Assembly (NCBI RefSeq): GCF_014196745.1
Contig: NZ_JACIEH010000001.1
Span: 1,860,001 to 1,924,000, forward strand
Length of the DNA stretch: 64,000 nt
Source of the DNA: Sphingomonas kyeonggiensis
GTDB taxonomy: Bacteria > Pseudomonadota > Alphaproteobacteria > Sphingomonadales > Sphingomonadaceae
Reading direction: 5' to 3'
Shown here: in pieces, positions 32,601 through 40,330 of the stretch
Layout of the letters: each line of letters opens with the position of its first letter
Numbering within the stretch: position 1 is the first letter of the stretch
The notes under the pieces: generated by a model
Seen by the model: only the letters and a program-made list of their open reading frames with translations
Told to the model about the DNA's origin: nothing
The model's database searches: none
Program-made: the position numbers and the translations under genes

Positions 32601-35402
32601 CTCTCGCTCACCGGCCGGGTCGTGAACAATTACGGCGCGGTGACCAGCGGATCGCAGAGCTACAATGGCAGCATCAGCCTGGCCGGGGAGCACACCGCGG
32701 GCGGTGACATCACCGTCAACGGCGCCGCCGACCTAGCCGAGGACACCAGCGTTCTGGCCGGCGGCAATGTCAACTTCGGCACGATCACCGGTGCCCAGGC
32801 GCTCGCGATCGAGGCGGCGGGCAACCTCACGCTCGGTGCGGTCAACGGCCTTACTTCACTTTCGGCGACCGGCGCTTCGATCACCACTGCCGGCGCCTCG
32901 ACCAGTGGCGCGCAGAGCTATACCGGCTCGACCACGCTGAACGGCGTCTATGACGCCGCCAGCTTCAGCGCCGGCGCCACCACGCTCGGCGGCACCACGA
33001 CGGTCACGGCCGGCGGCAGCGCCGCGTTCGGCACCGTGACGGGCGGCGGCAATGCGCTGACCGTAACCGCCGGGAGCATCTCGCTCGGCGCCGCTTCGGA
33101 TCTGGCCTCGCTCACCGCCACTGGCGCCACGATCACCACCTCGGGTGTCGCCAGCACCGGCGCGCAGCTCTACAATGGCGCGACCAGCCTCAACGGCGCG
33201 TACAGCACCGCTGGCGGCGACTTCACCGTCACCGGCGCGGCGACCACGGTGAACGCCGTGACGGTCTCGACCACGGGCGGCAATGCCAGCCTCGGCACGG
33301 TCGGCGGCGTTGGCGACCTGACCATCGGCGCCGGCACCGGTAACGTCACGCTCGGTGCGGTCGGCGGCATCGCCTCGCTGTCGGTCACCGGCGCGAACAT
33401 CGCCACGGCCGGCGCCACCACCGTCGGCGCGCAGAGCTATACCGGCGCGACCAGCCTGAGCGGCAACTATGCCACGGCGGGCAGCTTCACCGTAAACGGC
33501 GCGGCGACGCTCGCAGGGACCACGGCGATCACTACCGGGGGCGGCAACGCCGTGCTGGGCACGATCGCCGGCCCGAACGCTCTTGCCGTCGATGCTGGTA
33601 CCGGCACCGTGACCCTCGGCACCGTTTCGGGCCTGGCCTCGCTCACCGCCACCGGCGCCGCGATCATCACCGCCGGCGTCTCGACCAGCGGCGCCCAGAA
33701 CTACACCGGTGCGACCGTGCTGAACGGGGGTTACACGGCCGGCAGCTTCGTCGTGAACGGCAGCGCCACGCCGGCCGGCGCGACTTCGGTGGTGACCAGC
33801 GGCGGTAGTGTCAGCCTCGGCGCAGTCGGCGGCAACGCAAGCTTGGGCGTCAACAGCGGTACGGGATCCGTTTCGCTCGGAGCGGTGTCGGTGGCCAGCC
33901 TTTCGGTGACCGGCGCAAACATCGCTACGCTCGGCGTCTCGACCAGTGGGGCCCAGAGCTACACCGGCGCGACCAGCCTGAACGGCGCCTACACCACCGG
34001 CGGCGGCGCCTTCACCATCAGCGGCGCCACCAGCCTGGCCGGCAATACCAGCGTGACCAGCGGCAACGGCGCGATCTCGCTCGGCGCGGTCGATGCCGCG
34101 GTGGCCGGCAGCCAGAGCCTGGCGCTCAATGCGGGCACCGGATCGGTGGCGCTGGGCGACAGCGGCGCGGTCCGCCGCCTCGGGGCGACTTCGGTCAATG
34201 CCGGCACGACGGTGCTGAACGGCGCGACCTATGCGGCCAACAGCCTGGGCTTCACCGGCGGCGCGGGCGCAACGGTGCGGCTGACCCAGGGCAGCACGGT
34301 GTTCAACACCAGCCTGCCCGGCGGCGCAGGCGGCGCGATCTCGATCGTCCCGGCCCTGGTCGGCACCACCAACGCGCAGCAGAACGTCACCTTCACCGCC
34401 GGCAACGGCCTGACGGCGAACAGCGGCGACGTGAGCCTGGGCAATGCCGGTACGGATTCGATCCGCCTCGGCGCGCTGAGCGTTACCGGCCGCAACTTCT
34501 CGGCTGCGACGGTCAAGCTCGCGGGCAACTACACGTCGGTACTGAGCGGCTCGCAGCTGTTCACCGCCGACACGCTCGACACGCTGGGCAACGTCAACGC
34601 CCAGGTGGCAGGCAATGAGAGCGGCTCGATCCGCGCCGGCGGTTCGGTGACGATCGTCGCGGGCGGCTCGGGCAGCGGCTCGCTCATCGCCGGCGGCCCG
34701 GTCAATCTCGGCTATGGCGGCAACGTCAGCCGCACGATCAACGCGCAGGGCAATGTCGCAGTGAACAGCGGCGGCGCGATCACCGGCCCGATCGTCTCGG
34801 CCGGCTCGGTGAGCCTGACCACCACCAGCGGCGCGGTCACCTCGGCGGTGACCGGCGGCAGCACCGTCTCGATCCTCTCGCAGATCGGTACGATCGGCGC
34901 GACCGTGACCGCCGCCGGCGGCGTCACCGTCCAGACCAACGGCAACCTCACCGGCAGCTATACCAGCCCATCGACGATCACCCTCACCTCGATCCGCCCG
35001 ATCAGCGTGGTGGTGAACGGCAATGTCGTCACGATCACCGCGCCCAGCGGCACGGTCACCGGCGTGTTCAGCGAGATCCACACCAACAACACCGGCACGC
35101 TGATCGTGAACGACCAGCCGATCATCGGCAGCGGCACCACCGAGGCCCGCCAGATCATCATCGATCGGTTCGTGGTTCCCGCGGGCGGCACCGTCGCCGC
35201 CAATGGCGAGATCCAGCTGCCGGTCGGCCTGGCGCTCGGCCTGATCGCGCCGGCGGGCAACGGCCAGGACGGCCAGCGCCCGGCAGTGGTGGTCAACAAC
35301 GTCGCCCGCCTCGGCGAGCTGCTGCGGATCGGCTACACCGCGATCATCATCCAGCTCGACGACAGCAATGTCGATCTGGAAGAGGAACTGGCTGGCCAGT
35401 AA
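23628..35402 (+). CDS. Giant filamentous-haemagglutinin-like TpsA exoprotein
   Basis: This 3,924-residue secreted protein is the partner of the TpsB gene 75 bases upstream. The order is an extended signal peptide (to about residue 45, ending LANPARAQ); a TPS secretion domain to about residue 290 with the NPNGVLFSG motif near residue 135; a long right-handed beta-helix region, about 390-1,990, with NNNIHDIR-type and GTVHVADGTY-type repeats; an array of about 16 strand repeats, about 2,060-3,540; and a C-terminal segment ending in an acidic tail (DDSNVDLEEELAGQ). The ATG at 23628 is preferred because GGGGATCAGGGAT precedes it. It has very few charged residues outside the ends, as expected for a beta-solenoid fibre. 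A role in adhesion or biofilm is an inference. Confidence 0.93.
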   Translation: MSKLHSAKAAIASSKGTRRRLKRSTLLLSAGLAAIMLANPARAQLASTALPTGGDVVAGSATIGTPTPTSMTINQGTDRAVINWNSFDIGSGASVTFVQPSTTSIAVNRVVSGAAPSEIAGQLNANGRIAILNPNGVLFSGTANVNVGSLIASTGDIDQAAFTAGGNMEITGATTGSIVVNGNINISAGSLGLAAFVAPTVRNSGVITARAGRVQLGGGTAFTLDLAGDGLLSIGVPASSALVENNGQIFAEGGRIQMSAKSAGAAVDNLINTGTLSVDSVTIDNGTIVLEAVGGSANLRGTVAANDRASVSRNILISSDQGVNISGNLSGASGTVNITAPHIYGTGKISTATALKLNLSNNGSDTRGQGNFINDALGVIGTTAFGTTISLGAGTYGSGVRIDADNVTIDGMGVAKIGWTSGIENAIDIWGDWVRIQNLEISGPATSAYTSFNWGSTYSRGIFVNRYADNVQLLNNNIHDIRTGIIVDGRNVNTYLLDNRIDNTKSAISVQYTDGSNVTMTGNTQGQYGNEWGINLYLNGILQGDGVTILTSAGSLGANTPLAEQQRLLALRAANGGMEVQNQGWSASNRTAAYVSTAGSDSNQGSPLGTLASVQAGVNAVVTGGTVHVADGTYNLSNTLFIQKSLTLLGASEAGTIFNASGLGVYGMRVHADNVTLGDFTLLAPSAVSTSTYGLKVEVGAGDANGNARIDDFAIRNVTISGSRKTGLDLNSVIGATIDNVNVTGALAGNGIAITDSANVLVKNSSTSGNAWGGLALYQANGATGSNQQLTGITIEGNNAFSESNGLYLQDSSAINDPGTLNIAGYDHIVRNTAFRADGSQFTFFRTSLSDATGYALSLGTPTSSSIEGWNGSAGTNAFTVVSGLGIGAAVRDARANATINVGAGTYVENVLINKSGISLTGAGRDLTTITGISGVGALGTVTLAAGSSNTTLSGFTINGIENGNPGSETAAVYLQQTNTGSRITNNRILAAGDLGLVSEWGYAITGLVVDGNIIGGKTYVGAAPATGDQFTVPNVSRQLVALGGGGVGGGISFTNNVVNGDSGLNTGVTIDSAGSTITGNSFATTTGGFGAMLRVRGAGATIVGNAFDMAGVAYTANGLYVSDAAMGTASFADLLAANTLIGAGAWSNSSATGYHSFSRNIQAAVNEAAPGAVVTIRPGDYLEGVSGVGYYGDAGGQSFGLYLYKDNITLRGVDAAGNAITDADDVAAFVTSRYQAGFGAQHFISGNGVTIEGLGFKPAAAGDNKTVEVIGNAFTLRNSVIDNRGNQTAANLYIDDFNDPSRTRLESFTITGNKFYGGTYASAMVVVAGGAGRTTDASNRIFANNSLTSSLTGMRGFQIQGYMPNTPWQQLYAGAVTVTGNSFDVDIPVRTVGLLSSTFAWDDVFRNNGNSFLRGGVLAYEGSSTNARATITAGGDPDIRITSTIDASIARAQNGDTVRILDGTYVLGSQLKIDRSIALVGQSQAGTILDGRTVDDGGGLGTIGVYADDTTLSNFTLLGSQLSGGNYGIKVQPNPINYAPSQRISNVTISDVTVKGSRRAELDINGAVGVTVTNFTADGQNTEGAGVQITDSANVTLTGVHTLGNNWGGVALYQTNRAGGYDGQTTNINIDASANNFEEFNGLFAQLESTSQGFGQLNLTGYGYAVRNTAHRANGGQFTYFRTTLQDATTFGLSLGFGYSTSLENYTGTGFSNIFTVVPGLTISAAARDVRIGGTINVAAGTYGANTTISTNGVSLIGAAGAKIDARSNGSNGIVIDADGVTVSGFEIFGPADQSYVTYAWPTTTRGIVIANGADNVTVTGNNIHDVRNGILIDGRNANASLTSNLIDNTKSAISVQYTDGSNLNIAGNSEGAFGNEWGIIAYLNGVWNGTSTDASNGALGPNTPLAEQARLLALSVANGGMAVYNQGYSAANRTRAYVDTTGVAGAQGSQRTLLDLQGGLDAVVAGGTVHIAGGTYNESVTLDALRVLDIAGPITVNDLSFGAGAAGTNIGTDVTATGTLSFAVGPVLTGDTSLVADSISIGAITSTYGLTLDATSSVSIGQANLASLVATGNSILTAGVTTSGAQSYTGNTALSGTYNAASFAVNGATTLNGSTTVTTSGGNATLGAIGGTGALSVNAGAGNVSLGAVTGLASLSATGTSIATAGATTNGAQSYTGATTLNGTYRASGAFTVNGATTLAGATQVNTSNGAANIVLGTVTGANDLTLASGSGNITIGLATGLASLSAYGSSIATVGASTSGAQLYSGSLISAGGSFTAGNSLTFGGTTQLTADLTVNGNVSDTGFNVGFGAITGNGYPLIANAHGGRLSFLGVSNVGTLTGTGGTIYTSGVTSNGAQTYNGGGVFSGTYTTNGGAFTLNGSSTLAGTYITNGGAFTVTGTSMLGSAMSVTTTGGNISFGNFASFGFSSAFTVNAGTGNVTLGNATGISSFTATGATITTVGVTSTGAQTYNGATSLNGTYSAGGNFTVNGTASVSGATNVATNGGNASFGAVSGGNALAVNAGTGTVSFGGAVNGLTSLSAIGSSISTAGVATSGNQSYAGATALGGNYSTNGGSLTVQGASTLTGATSIVTGGGAATLGTVTGNSNALTVNGGTGGVTLGAVSGVASLTATGATIATSGVASSGAQSYNGATSLAGNYSTNNAGFTVNGAATLAGATAVSTLGGNIGFGTISGAGNALTTTAGFGSITLGTATGLGSLAASGASIATAGVGSTGAQSYTGTARLNGSYNAGGTFTVTGTTMLAGDSSVTTSGGNATFGVVNGARALTVNTGTGNVTLGAVNGLTALSVTGRGILTNGANTTGTQSYTGATLLRGNYNTNGGAFSVTGTSTVAAGGGANVATQGGDISLRTVIGPNGSLLANAGTGNVTLGPVNGIAALTVTGTRITTAGASTTADQIYIGQQTIMNGAYTGIGVTVLGDTILSGSTAITVADGAVALGSVIGNGGTGFSVNAGSDGTVLVRSVTGVTDLSLTGRVVNNYGAVTSGSQSYNGSISLAGEHTAGGDITVNGAADLAEDTSVLAGGNVNFGTITGAQALAIEAAGNLTLGAVNGLTSLSATGASITTAGASTSGAQSYTGSTTLNGVYDAASFSAGATTLGGTTTVTAGGSAAFGTVTGGGNALTVTAGSISLGAASDLASLTATGATITTSGVASTGAQLYNGATSLNGAYSTAGGDFTVTGAATTVNAVTVSTTGGNASLGTVGGVGDLTIGAGTGNVTLGAVGGIASLSVTGANIATAGATTVGAQSYTGATSLSGNYATAGSFTVNGAATLAGTTAITTGGGNAVLGTIAGPNALAVDAGTGTVTLGTVSGLASLTATGAAIITAGVSTSGAQNYTGATVLNGGYTAGSFVVNGSATPAGATSVVTSGGSVSLGAVGGNASLGVNSGTGSVSLGAVSVASLSVTGANIATLGVSTSGAQSYTGATSLNGAYTTGGGAFTISGATSLAGNTSVTSGNGAISLGAVDAAVAGSQSLALNAGTGSVALGDSGAVRRLGATSVNAGTTVLNGATYAANSLGFTGGAGATVRLTQGSTVFNTSLPGGAGGAISIVPALVGTTNAQQNVTFTAGNGLTANSGDVSLGNAGTDSIRLGALSVTGRNFSAATVKLAGNYTSVLSGSQLFTADTLDTLGNVNAQVAGNESGSIRAGGSVTIVAGGSGSGSLIAGGPVNLGYGGNVSRTINAQGNVAVNSGGAITGPIVSAGSVSLTTTSGAVTSAVTGGSTVSILSQIGTIGATVTAAGGVTVQTNGNLTGSYTSPSTITLTSIRPISVVVNGNVVTITAPSGTVTGVFSEIHTNNTGTLIVNDQPIIGSGTTEARQIIIDRFVVPAGGTVAANGEIQLPVGLALGLIAPAGNGQDGQRPAVVVNNVARLGELLRIGYTAIIIQLDDSNVDLEEELAGQ
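25127..25178 (+). repeat. 52-base exact direct repeat, copy 1 (inside TpsA gene)
   Basis: This stretch, from GATCGACAACACC to GACGGCTCGAAC, is identical at 29168-29219. It encodes IDNTKSAISVQYTDGSN. It sits inside a larger pair of related blocks (about 24830-25560 and 28910-29590). Confidence 0.9.
29168..29219 (+). repeat. 52-base exact direct repeat, copy 2 (inside TpsA gene)
   Basis: This is the second identical copy of the segment at 25127-25178, about 4.04 kb downstream and in the same reading frame. The flanking sequence is related but diverged. Confidence 0.9.
29820..34200 (+). repeat. Array of about 16 strand repeats, about 265 bases each
   Basis: A unit of about 85-92 residues repeats in the TpsA protein. 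Each carries GAQSYTGATSLNG-like, FTVNGAATL-like and GGNASLGTV-like segments. The GAQ-Y landmarks fall near 29885, 30150, 30420, 30700, 31030, 31300, 31570, 31840, 32105, 32380, 32650, 32915, 33165, 33430, 33700 and 33950. The DNA copies are similar but not identical, so the array could shrink or grow by recombination without a frameshift. Confidence 0.85.
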
Positions 35403-35422
35403 TCCGGGCGAAGACCGCGAGC

Positions 35423-35452
35423 GAAGGGGGCCGGGGAAATCCGGGCCCCTTC
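35423..35452 (+). terminator. Strong hairpin after the TpsA gene
   Basis: GAAGGGGGCCGG and CCGGGCCCCTTC form a 12-base stem with one mismatch around a six-base loop, starting 20 bases after the TpsA stop. No T-run follows, so termination may need a factor. The rest of the gap to 35693 holds no gene I can support. Confidence 0.55.
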
Positions 35453-35693
35453 ACGGCGCCGGCTTGCCACCCTTGTCCGCGCGCTTCCGGCAGGCACGCG
35501 GGCTTTTGCCGCGGCCCGGTCCGTCATCGCGGCCTTGCGCCTGTCGTCCACGATACCGGCAACGTCTCCTCCGACAGGCCAGCTCGGCATGGGCCTATCC
35601 CCGGCAATGAAGCCAAGCTTTGCGAGGATCGTTGTTCGCGCTAGAACCCGCAAGGTCGGGCACGCACCAGCGTTACGAGGAGCAGATGCCGCT

Positions 35694-36341
35694 ATGCACG
35701 GACCAGCTGATTTCGAACTTTCCCGGCGCGGCGTCTTGATCGGCGGCGCGGCCTCGGTGGCGGCCACCGCCGCGGCGCCCTCCGCCGAAGCACAGGCCGC
35801 AGCTTCTGCCGGCGCCGGCACCCCGGTGATGGCCAGCGTCACGCTCAAGGTGAACGGCAAGGCGCATGCGCTGGAGCTCGACACCCGCACGACGCTGCTC
35901 GATGCGCTGCGCGAGCATCTGCTGCTCGGCGGCACCAAGAAGGGCTGCGACCACGGCCAGTGCGGCGCCTGCACGGTGATCGTCGACGGGCGGCGGATCA
36001 ACAGCTGCCTCAGCCTCGCAGTGATGCACGAAGGCGATGCGATCACCACGGTCGAGGGGCTGGGCACGCCCGAGAAGCTCCACCCGATGCAGGCCGCCTT
36101 CGTCAAGCATGACGGCTATCAGTGCGGCTATTGCACCCCCGGCCAGATCTGCTCGGCGGTGGCGGTGCTCGACGAGATCCGCGCCGGCATCCCCAGCCAC
36201 GTCACCGGCGACATCGCGGGCAAGCCGGCGATGAGTGCCGACGAGATCCGCGAGCGGATGAGCGGCAATATCTGCCGCTGCGGCGCCTATTCCAACATCG
36301 TCGAGGCGATCAGCGAAGTCGCCGCACGGAGGAAGGCATGA
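35694..36341 (+). CDS. paoA: Aldehyde oxidoreductase iron-sulfur subunit, PaoA-type
   Basis: This 215-residue small subunit carries two [2Fe-2S] clusters that pass electrons from the molybdenum site to FAD. The plant-type cluster ligands are in CDHGQCGAC plus the cysteine of NSCLS, and the second cluster is held by QCGYC and ICRCG. The N-terminus contains [12 protein letters not shown], a twin-arginine signal that would carry the folded complex to the periplasm, as in E. coli PaoABC. The ATG at 35694 was chosen because it is in frame and follows GAGGAG at a slightly long spacing; an in-frame extension upstream lacks support. The stop overlaps the next start by four bases. Confidence 0.92.
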   Translation: MHGPADFELSRRGVLIGGAASVAATAAAPSAEAQAAASAGAGTPVMASVTLKVNGKAHALELDTRTTLLDALREHLLLGGTKKGCDHGQCGACTVIVDGRRINSCLSLAVMHEGDAITTVEGLGTPEKLHPMQAAFVKHDGYQCGYCTPGQICSAVAVLDEIRAGIPSHVTGDIAGKPAMSADEIRERMSGNICRCGAYSNIVEAISEVAARRKA

Positions 36342-37288
36342 AGGCGTTCAGCTATGAGCGGGCGCACAGCCCCGCCGAGGCCGCCGCGATCGTCGGCCGC
36401 ACCCAGGGCGCCCGCTTCATCGCCGGCGGCACCAACCTGCTCGACCTGATGAAGCTGCAGATCGAGACGCCGACGCACCTGGTCGACGTCAACCATCTCG
36501 GGCTCGATCGGATCGAGGCGACGCCGGAAGGCGGGCTGCGCATCGGCGCGCTGGTCCGCAACACCGATCTCGCCGCCGACAAGCGCGTGCGCAAGGATTA
36601 TGCCCTGCTCTCCCGCGCGCTCGTCGCGGGAGCATCGGGCCAGCTGCGCAACAAGGCGACGACCGCGGGCAATCTGCTCCAGCGCACCCGCTGCCCCTAT
36701 TTCTACGACACCAACCAGCCCTGCAACAAGCGCAAGCCCGGCAGCGGCTGTGCCGCGATCGGCGGGGTCAACCGCGGCATGGCGGTGATCGGCGCGAGCG
36801 AGGCGTGCATCGCCACCCACCCCAGCGACATGGCGATCGCGATGCGCGCGCTCGACGCGGTAGTGGAAACGGTGCGCGCGGACGGCGCAACCCGCTCGAT
36901 CCCGATCGCCGAGTTCCACACGCTCCCCGGCGACACGCCCAATGTCGAGAACAGCCTCGCCGCCGGCGAGCTGATCACCGCGGTGACGCTGCCCAGGCCG
37001 GTCGGCGGCACGCATATCTACCACAAGGTGCGCGACCGTGCTTCCTACGCCTTCGCGCTCGTCTCGGTAGGCGCGATCCTGCAGAAGGACGGCTCCGGCC
37101 GTGTCGCGTTCGGCGGGGTGGCGCACAAGCCCTGGCGGGTAGAGGCAGCCGAGGCGGCACTGGCGCAGGGGGCGAAAGCCGCTGCGGCCATCGCCTTTGC
37201 CGGGGCAAAGCCCACCGAGCAGAACAAGTTCAAGCTGGTGCTGGCCGAGCGCACGCTCGCCGCCGCCATTGCCGAAGCGAGGGCCTGA
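36338..37288 (+). CDS. paoB: Aldehyde oxidoreductase FAD subunit, PaoB-type
   Basis: This 316-residue FAD-binding subunit belongs to the CO dehydrogenase flavoprotein family. The FAD-binding motifs are [13 protein letters not shown] and the [17 protein letters not shown] segment. A cysteine-rich loop ([21 protein letters not shown]) matches the extra [4Fe-4S] site known in PaoB. It has no signal peptide and would be exported with PaoA by the Tat system. Overlapping ATGA with paoA and a three-base gap to paoC indicate one operon. Confidence 0.92.
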   Translation: MKAFSYERAHSPAEAAAIVGRTQGARFIAGGTNLLDLMKLQIETPTHLVDVNHLGLDRIEATPEGGLRIGALVRNTDLAADKRVRKDYALLSRALVAGASGQLRNKATTAGNLLQRTRCPYFYDTNQPCNKRKPGSGCAAIGGVNRGMAVIGASEACIATHPSDMAIAMRALDAVVETVRADGATRSIPIAEFHTLPGDTPNVENSLAAGELITAVTLPRPVGGTHIYHKVRDRASYAFALVSVGAILQKDGSGRVAFGGVAHKPWRVEAAEAALAQGAKAAAAIAFAGAKPTEQNKFKLVLAERTLAAAIAEARA

Positions 37289-37291
37289 GCC

Positions 37292-39484
37292 ATGAAGTTC
37301 ACCACGCCCGCCGGCACCAATCCGATCGATCAGGGCAAGATCGTCGGCAAGCCCACGCCCCGTATCGAAGGGCCGCTCAAGACCACCGGCACCGCCCGCT
37401 ATGCCTATGAGCATCGCGACATCGTGACCAATCCTGCCTATGGCTATGTCGTCGGCTCGGCGATCGCCAAGGGCCGCATCACGGGCATCGACCTGCGCGA
37501 CGCCAAGGCCGCGCCCGGCGTGCTGGCGATCGTCACCGCCGACAATGCCGGCAAGCTGGGCAAGGGCAGCTTCAACACCGCCAATCTGCTCGGCGGGCCG
37601 GATATCGAGCATTATCACCAGGCCGTCGCGCTGGTCGTCGCCGAAACCTTCGAGCAGGCACGTGCCGCGGCGGCCCTGGTCCGGGTCGACTATGCCCGAG
37701 AAAAGGCCGCCTATGACCTCGCCGCCTCGGTGGACAGCGCGGTCAAGGCGGGCGGCAACAACGCCAAGGTCGGCGATTTCGACGGCGCCTTCGCCGCGTC
37801 GCCGGTTCAGTTCGACCAGAAATACACCACGCCCGATCACGCCCATGCGATGATGGAGCCCCACGCCTCGATCGCCGCCTGGAATGGCGACAAGCTCCAG
37901 CTCTGGACGTCCAACCAGATGATCGCCTGGGGCCAGGGCGATGTCGCCAAGACGCTCGGCATCCCCAAGGAGAATGTCCGGCTGATCTCGCCGTTCATCG
38001 GCGGCGGCTTCGGCGGCAAGCTGTTCGTCCGCGCCGATGCGATCCTGGCGGCGCTGGGCGCCAAGGCCGTGGGCCGCGCGGTCAAGGTCGCCCTGCCCCG
38101 CCCGCTGATGTTCAACAACACCACCCACCGCCCGGCGACAATCCAGCGCATCCGTATCGGCACCGGCCAGGACGGCAGGATCAGCGCCATCGCGCATGAG
38201 GAATGGTGCGGCGACCTGCCCGGCGGCGGCGGCGAGAATTCGGTCGCCCAGACCCGCCTGCTCTATGCCGGCGCCAATCGCCTGATCGGCCAGAAGCTCG
38301 CAGTGCTCAACCTGCCCGAGGCGAATGCGATGCGCGCGCCGGGAGAGGCACCTGGCATGATGGCGCTCGAAATCGCGATGGACGAGATGGCCGAGAAGCT
38401 CGGCCTCGATCCGATCGAGTTCCGCGCGCTGAACGATACCCAGGTCGATCCCGAGAAGCCCGAGCGTCCCTTCTCGCAGCGCCGGCTGATCGAGTGCATG
38501 CGCACCGGCGCGGACAGGTTCGGCTGGGCAGAGCGCAATGCCAGGCCGGGCCAGGTGCGCGACGGACGCTGGCTGGTCGGCATCGGCATGGCGGCCGCCT
38601 TCCGCAACAACATCAACATGAAGTCCGCCGCGCGCGTGCGGCTCGGCGCCAATGGCGTGGTCACGGTCGAGACCGACATGACCGATATCGGCACCGGCAC
38701 CTACACGATCGTCGCCCAGACCGCCGCGGAGATGATGGGCGTGCCGCTCGACAAGGTGGTGGTGAAGCTCGGCGATTCCAGCTTCCCGATATCGGCGGGC
38801 TCCGGCGGCCAATGGGGTGCGAACAGCGCCACCGCCGGCGTCTATGCCGCCTGCGTCAAGCTGCGTGAGGCGGTGGCGCAGAAGCTCGGCTTCAACTCGG
38901 ACGACGCAGTGTTCGCCGGCGGCAAGGTCCGCGCGGGCAAGCGCAGCGTGCCGCTTGCCGATGCGGCGAAGACGGGCGAGATCGTCGCCGAGGACGTGAT
39001 GGAATATGGCGACCTGGGTCGCAAGTTCCAGCAATCGACCTTCGGTGCGCATTTCGTCGAGGTCGGCGTCGATGCCGCCACCGCCGAGATCCGCATCCGC
39101 CGCATGCTCGCGGTGTGCGCCGCCGGCCGTATCCTCAATCCGGTCTCGGCGCGCAGCCAGGTGATCGGGGCGATGACCATGGGCGCCGGCGCGGCGCTGA
39201 TGGAGGAGCTTGCGGTCGACAAGCGCTTCGGCTTCTTCGTCAACCACGACCTGGCGGGGTACGAGGTGCCGGTGCACGCCGACATCCCCCACCAGGAAGT
39301 GATCTTCCTCGACGAGACCGATCCCACCACCTCGCCGATGAAGGCCAAGGGCGTGGGCGAGCTCGGCATCTGCGGGGTCGGCGCGGCGGTGGCCAATGCC
39401 ATCTACAACGCCACCGGCGTGCGCGTGCGCGACTATCCGGTCACGCTCGACAAGCTGCTCGAAGGGATGCCGGAATACGCCTGA
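37292..39484 (+). CDS. paoC: Aldehyde oxidoreductase molybdenum subunit, PaoC-type
   Basis: This 730-residue large subunit holds the molybdopterin cofactor and oxidises aldehydes to acids. Family motifs are GGGFGGKLF, APGEAPGMMALEIAMDE, and the GSGGQWGANSATAG region. The catalytic glutamate is E690 in KGVGELGICG, close to the E. coli PaoC position (Glu692). Its length matches the family. No XdhC/MocA-type cofactor maturation gene lies next to it in the window, so that factor must be elsewhere. The physiological aldehyde is unknown; aromatic aldehydes are typical for this group. Confidence 0.93.
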   Translation: MKFTTPAGTNPIDQGKIVGKPTPRIEGPLKTTGTARYAYEHRDIVTNPAYGYVVGSAIAKGRITGIDLRDAKAAPGVLAIVTADNAGKLGKGSFNTANLLGGPDIEHYHQAVALVVAETFEQARAAAALVRVDYAREKAAYDLAASVDSAVKAGGNNAKVGDFDGAFAASPVQFDQKYTTPDHAHAMMEPHASIAAWNGDKLQLWTSNQMIAWGQGDVAKTLGIPKENVRLISPFIGGGFGGKLFVRADAILAALGAKAVGRAVKVALPRPLMFNNTTHRPATIQRIRIGTGQDGRISAIAHEEWCGDLPGGGGENSVAQTRLLYAGANRLIGQKLAVLNLPEANAMRAPGEAPGMMALEIAMDEMAEKLGLDPIEFRALNDTQVDPEKPERPFSQRRLIECMRTGADRFGWAERNARPGQVRDGRWLVGIGMAAAFRNNINMKSAARVRLGANGVVTVETDMTDIGTGTYTIVAQTAAEMMGVPLDKVVVKLGDSSFPISAGSGGQWGANSATAGVYAACVKLREAVAQKLGFNSDDAVFAGGKVRAGKRSVPLADAAKTGEIVAEDVMEYGDLGRKFQQSTFGAHFVEVGVDAATAEIRIRRMLAVCAAGRILNPVSARSQVIGAMTMGAGAALMEELAVDKRFGFFVNHDLAGYEVPVHADIPHQEVIFLDETDPTTSPMKAKGVGELGICGVGAAVANAIYNATGVRVRDYPVTLDKLLEGMPEYA

Positions 39485-39528
39485 GGCAGAAAGGGCCGAC
39501 ATAGCCGCCGACCCTTCCCTGCAAAGGT

Positions 39529-40206
39529 TCAGAGCCGGACGCCAAGCCCCAGGCCGAACACCAGCGGGTTGACCTTCACCCGCGTCCGCTGCGTGCCGAT
39601 CGCCGTCGTGTCGAGCCGCACATCGGTGCGCATGTCGATGTACTTCACATCGAGATTGAGGAAGACCTTGCGGGTCAGGTCGACGTCCATGCCCGCCTGT
39701 GCCGCCCAGCCGAAACTGTCCGACATGCGCACCCTGGTCTTGCCGACCGCGCCCTGCAGCCCGGCCGATGCCTTCTCGTCCCAGAACACGGTGTAGTTCA
39801 CGCCCGCGCCGAGATAGGGCCGCACCTTGCCGCGCGAATTGAAGTGATATTGCGCGGTCAGCGTCGGCGGCAGCACCCAGGTCGAGCCGAGCTTGCCGAT
39901 CGATCCGGTGGTGCCGGTGACGCCCGAGAAGTCGTGCTTCGTGGTCGAGGCGATCAGCTCGAAGCCGATAGCGTCGGTGACCATGTAGGTCGCGTCGATC
40001 TCGGGCATGAAGGCATTGTCGAGCTTCACCTTTTCGCCCGGGAAAGTCGGCTTGATCCCGTTCGACTTCTCGTTCGGCGCCACCAGGATCGTGCGCAGCC
40101 GGACGAGCACGTCACCCGCCCTGATGCCGGTCTCGTCGTTCGTCTGGGCGCTGGCGGGAATGGCGACCATCAGGCCGGCGGCGGCCAGGGCGATCAGGGT
40201 CTTCAT
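39529..40206 (-). CDS. ompW: OmpW-family outer-membrane protein
   Basis: This 225-residue beta-barrel has a clean signal peptide (MKTLIALAAAGLMVAIPASA). It carries the OmpW features ILVAPNEKS near the N-terminus, PTLTAQYHFN, VRPYLGAGVNYT, and the C-terminal LVFGLGLGVRL. OmpW forms a narrow channel for small hydrophobic molecules and is often induced under low oxygen by FNR. A perfect ribosome site (AGGAGGT) precedes the ATG. An FNR-type box centred about 83 bases upstream fits activation of this gene. The gene is convergent with paoC. Confidence 0.9.
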   Translation of the reverse strand: MKTLIALAAAGLMVAIPASAQTNDETGIRAGDVLVRLRTILVAPNEKSNGIKPTFPGEKVKLDNAFMPEIDATYMVTDAIGFELIASTTKHDFSGVTGTTGSIGKLGSTWVLPPTLTAQYHFNSRGKVRPYLGAGVNYTVFWDEKASAGLQGAVGKTRVRMSDSFGWAAQAGMDVDLTRKVFLNLDVKYIDMRTDVRLDTTAIGTQRTRVKVNPLVFGLGLGVRL

Positions 40207-40282
40207 GAATACCTCCTGTGTTGTCGCGCCAGGAGATGCGCGCCGGCCCGGCCCGCCGCATTGCAGCAACGCAAACCGCGAT

Positions 40283-40296
40283 TTGATCGGTATCAA
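40283..40296. promoter_or_regulatory. FNR/Anr-type box between ompW and hemN
   Basis: TTGATCGGTATCAA is an exact match to the FNR consensus TTGAT-n4-ATCAA, and the palindrome extends one base on each side. It lies about 83 bases before the ompW start and 41 bases before the hemN start, so it could serve either or both. Confidence 0.85.
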
Positions 40297-40330
40297 AGCC
40301 CCCGGGCCGCCGGGCTCGCAGGGAAATGCC

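Noticed and set aside
29820-34200. CRISPR-like array
   Set aside because: The repeats are about 265 bases, imperfect, without unique spacers, and lie inside one long reading frame.
39490-39525. Bidirectional terminator between paoC and ompW
   Set aside because: The stem (GCAG with CCTGC and AAGGG with CCCTT) has internal mismatches and no T-run on either strand.
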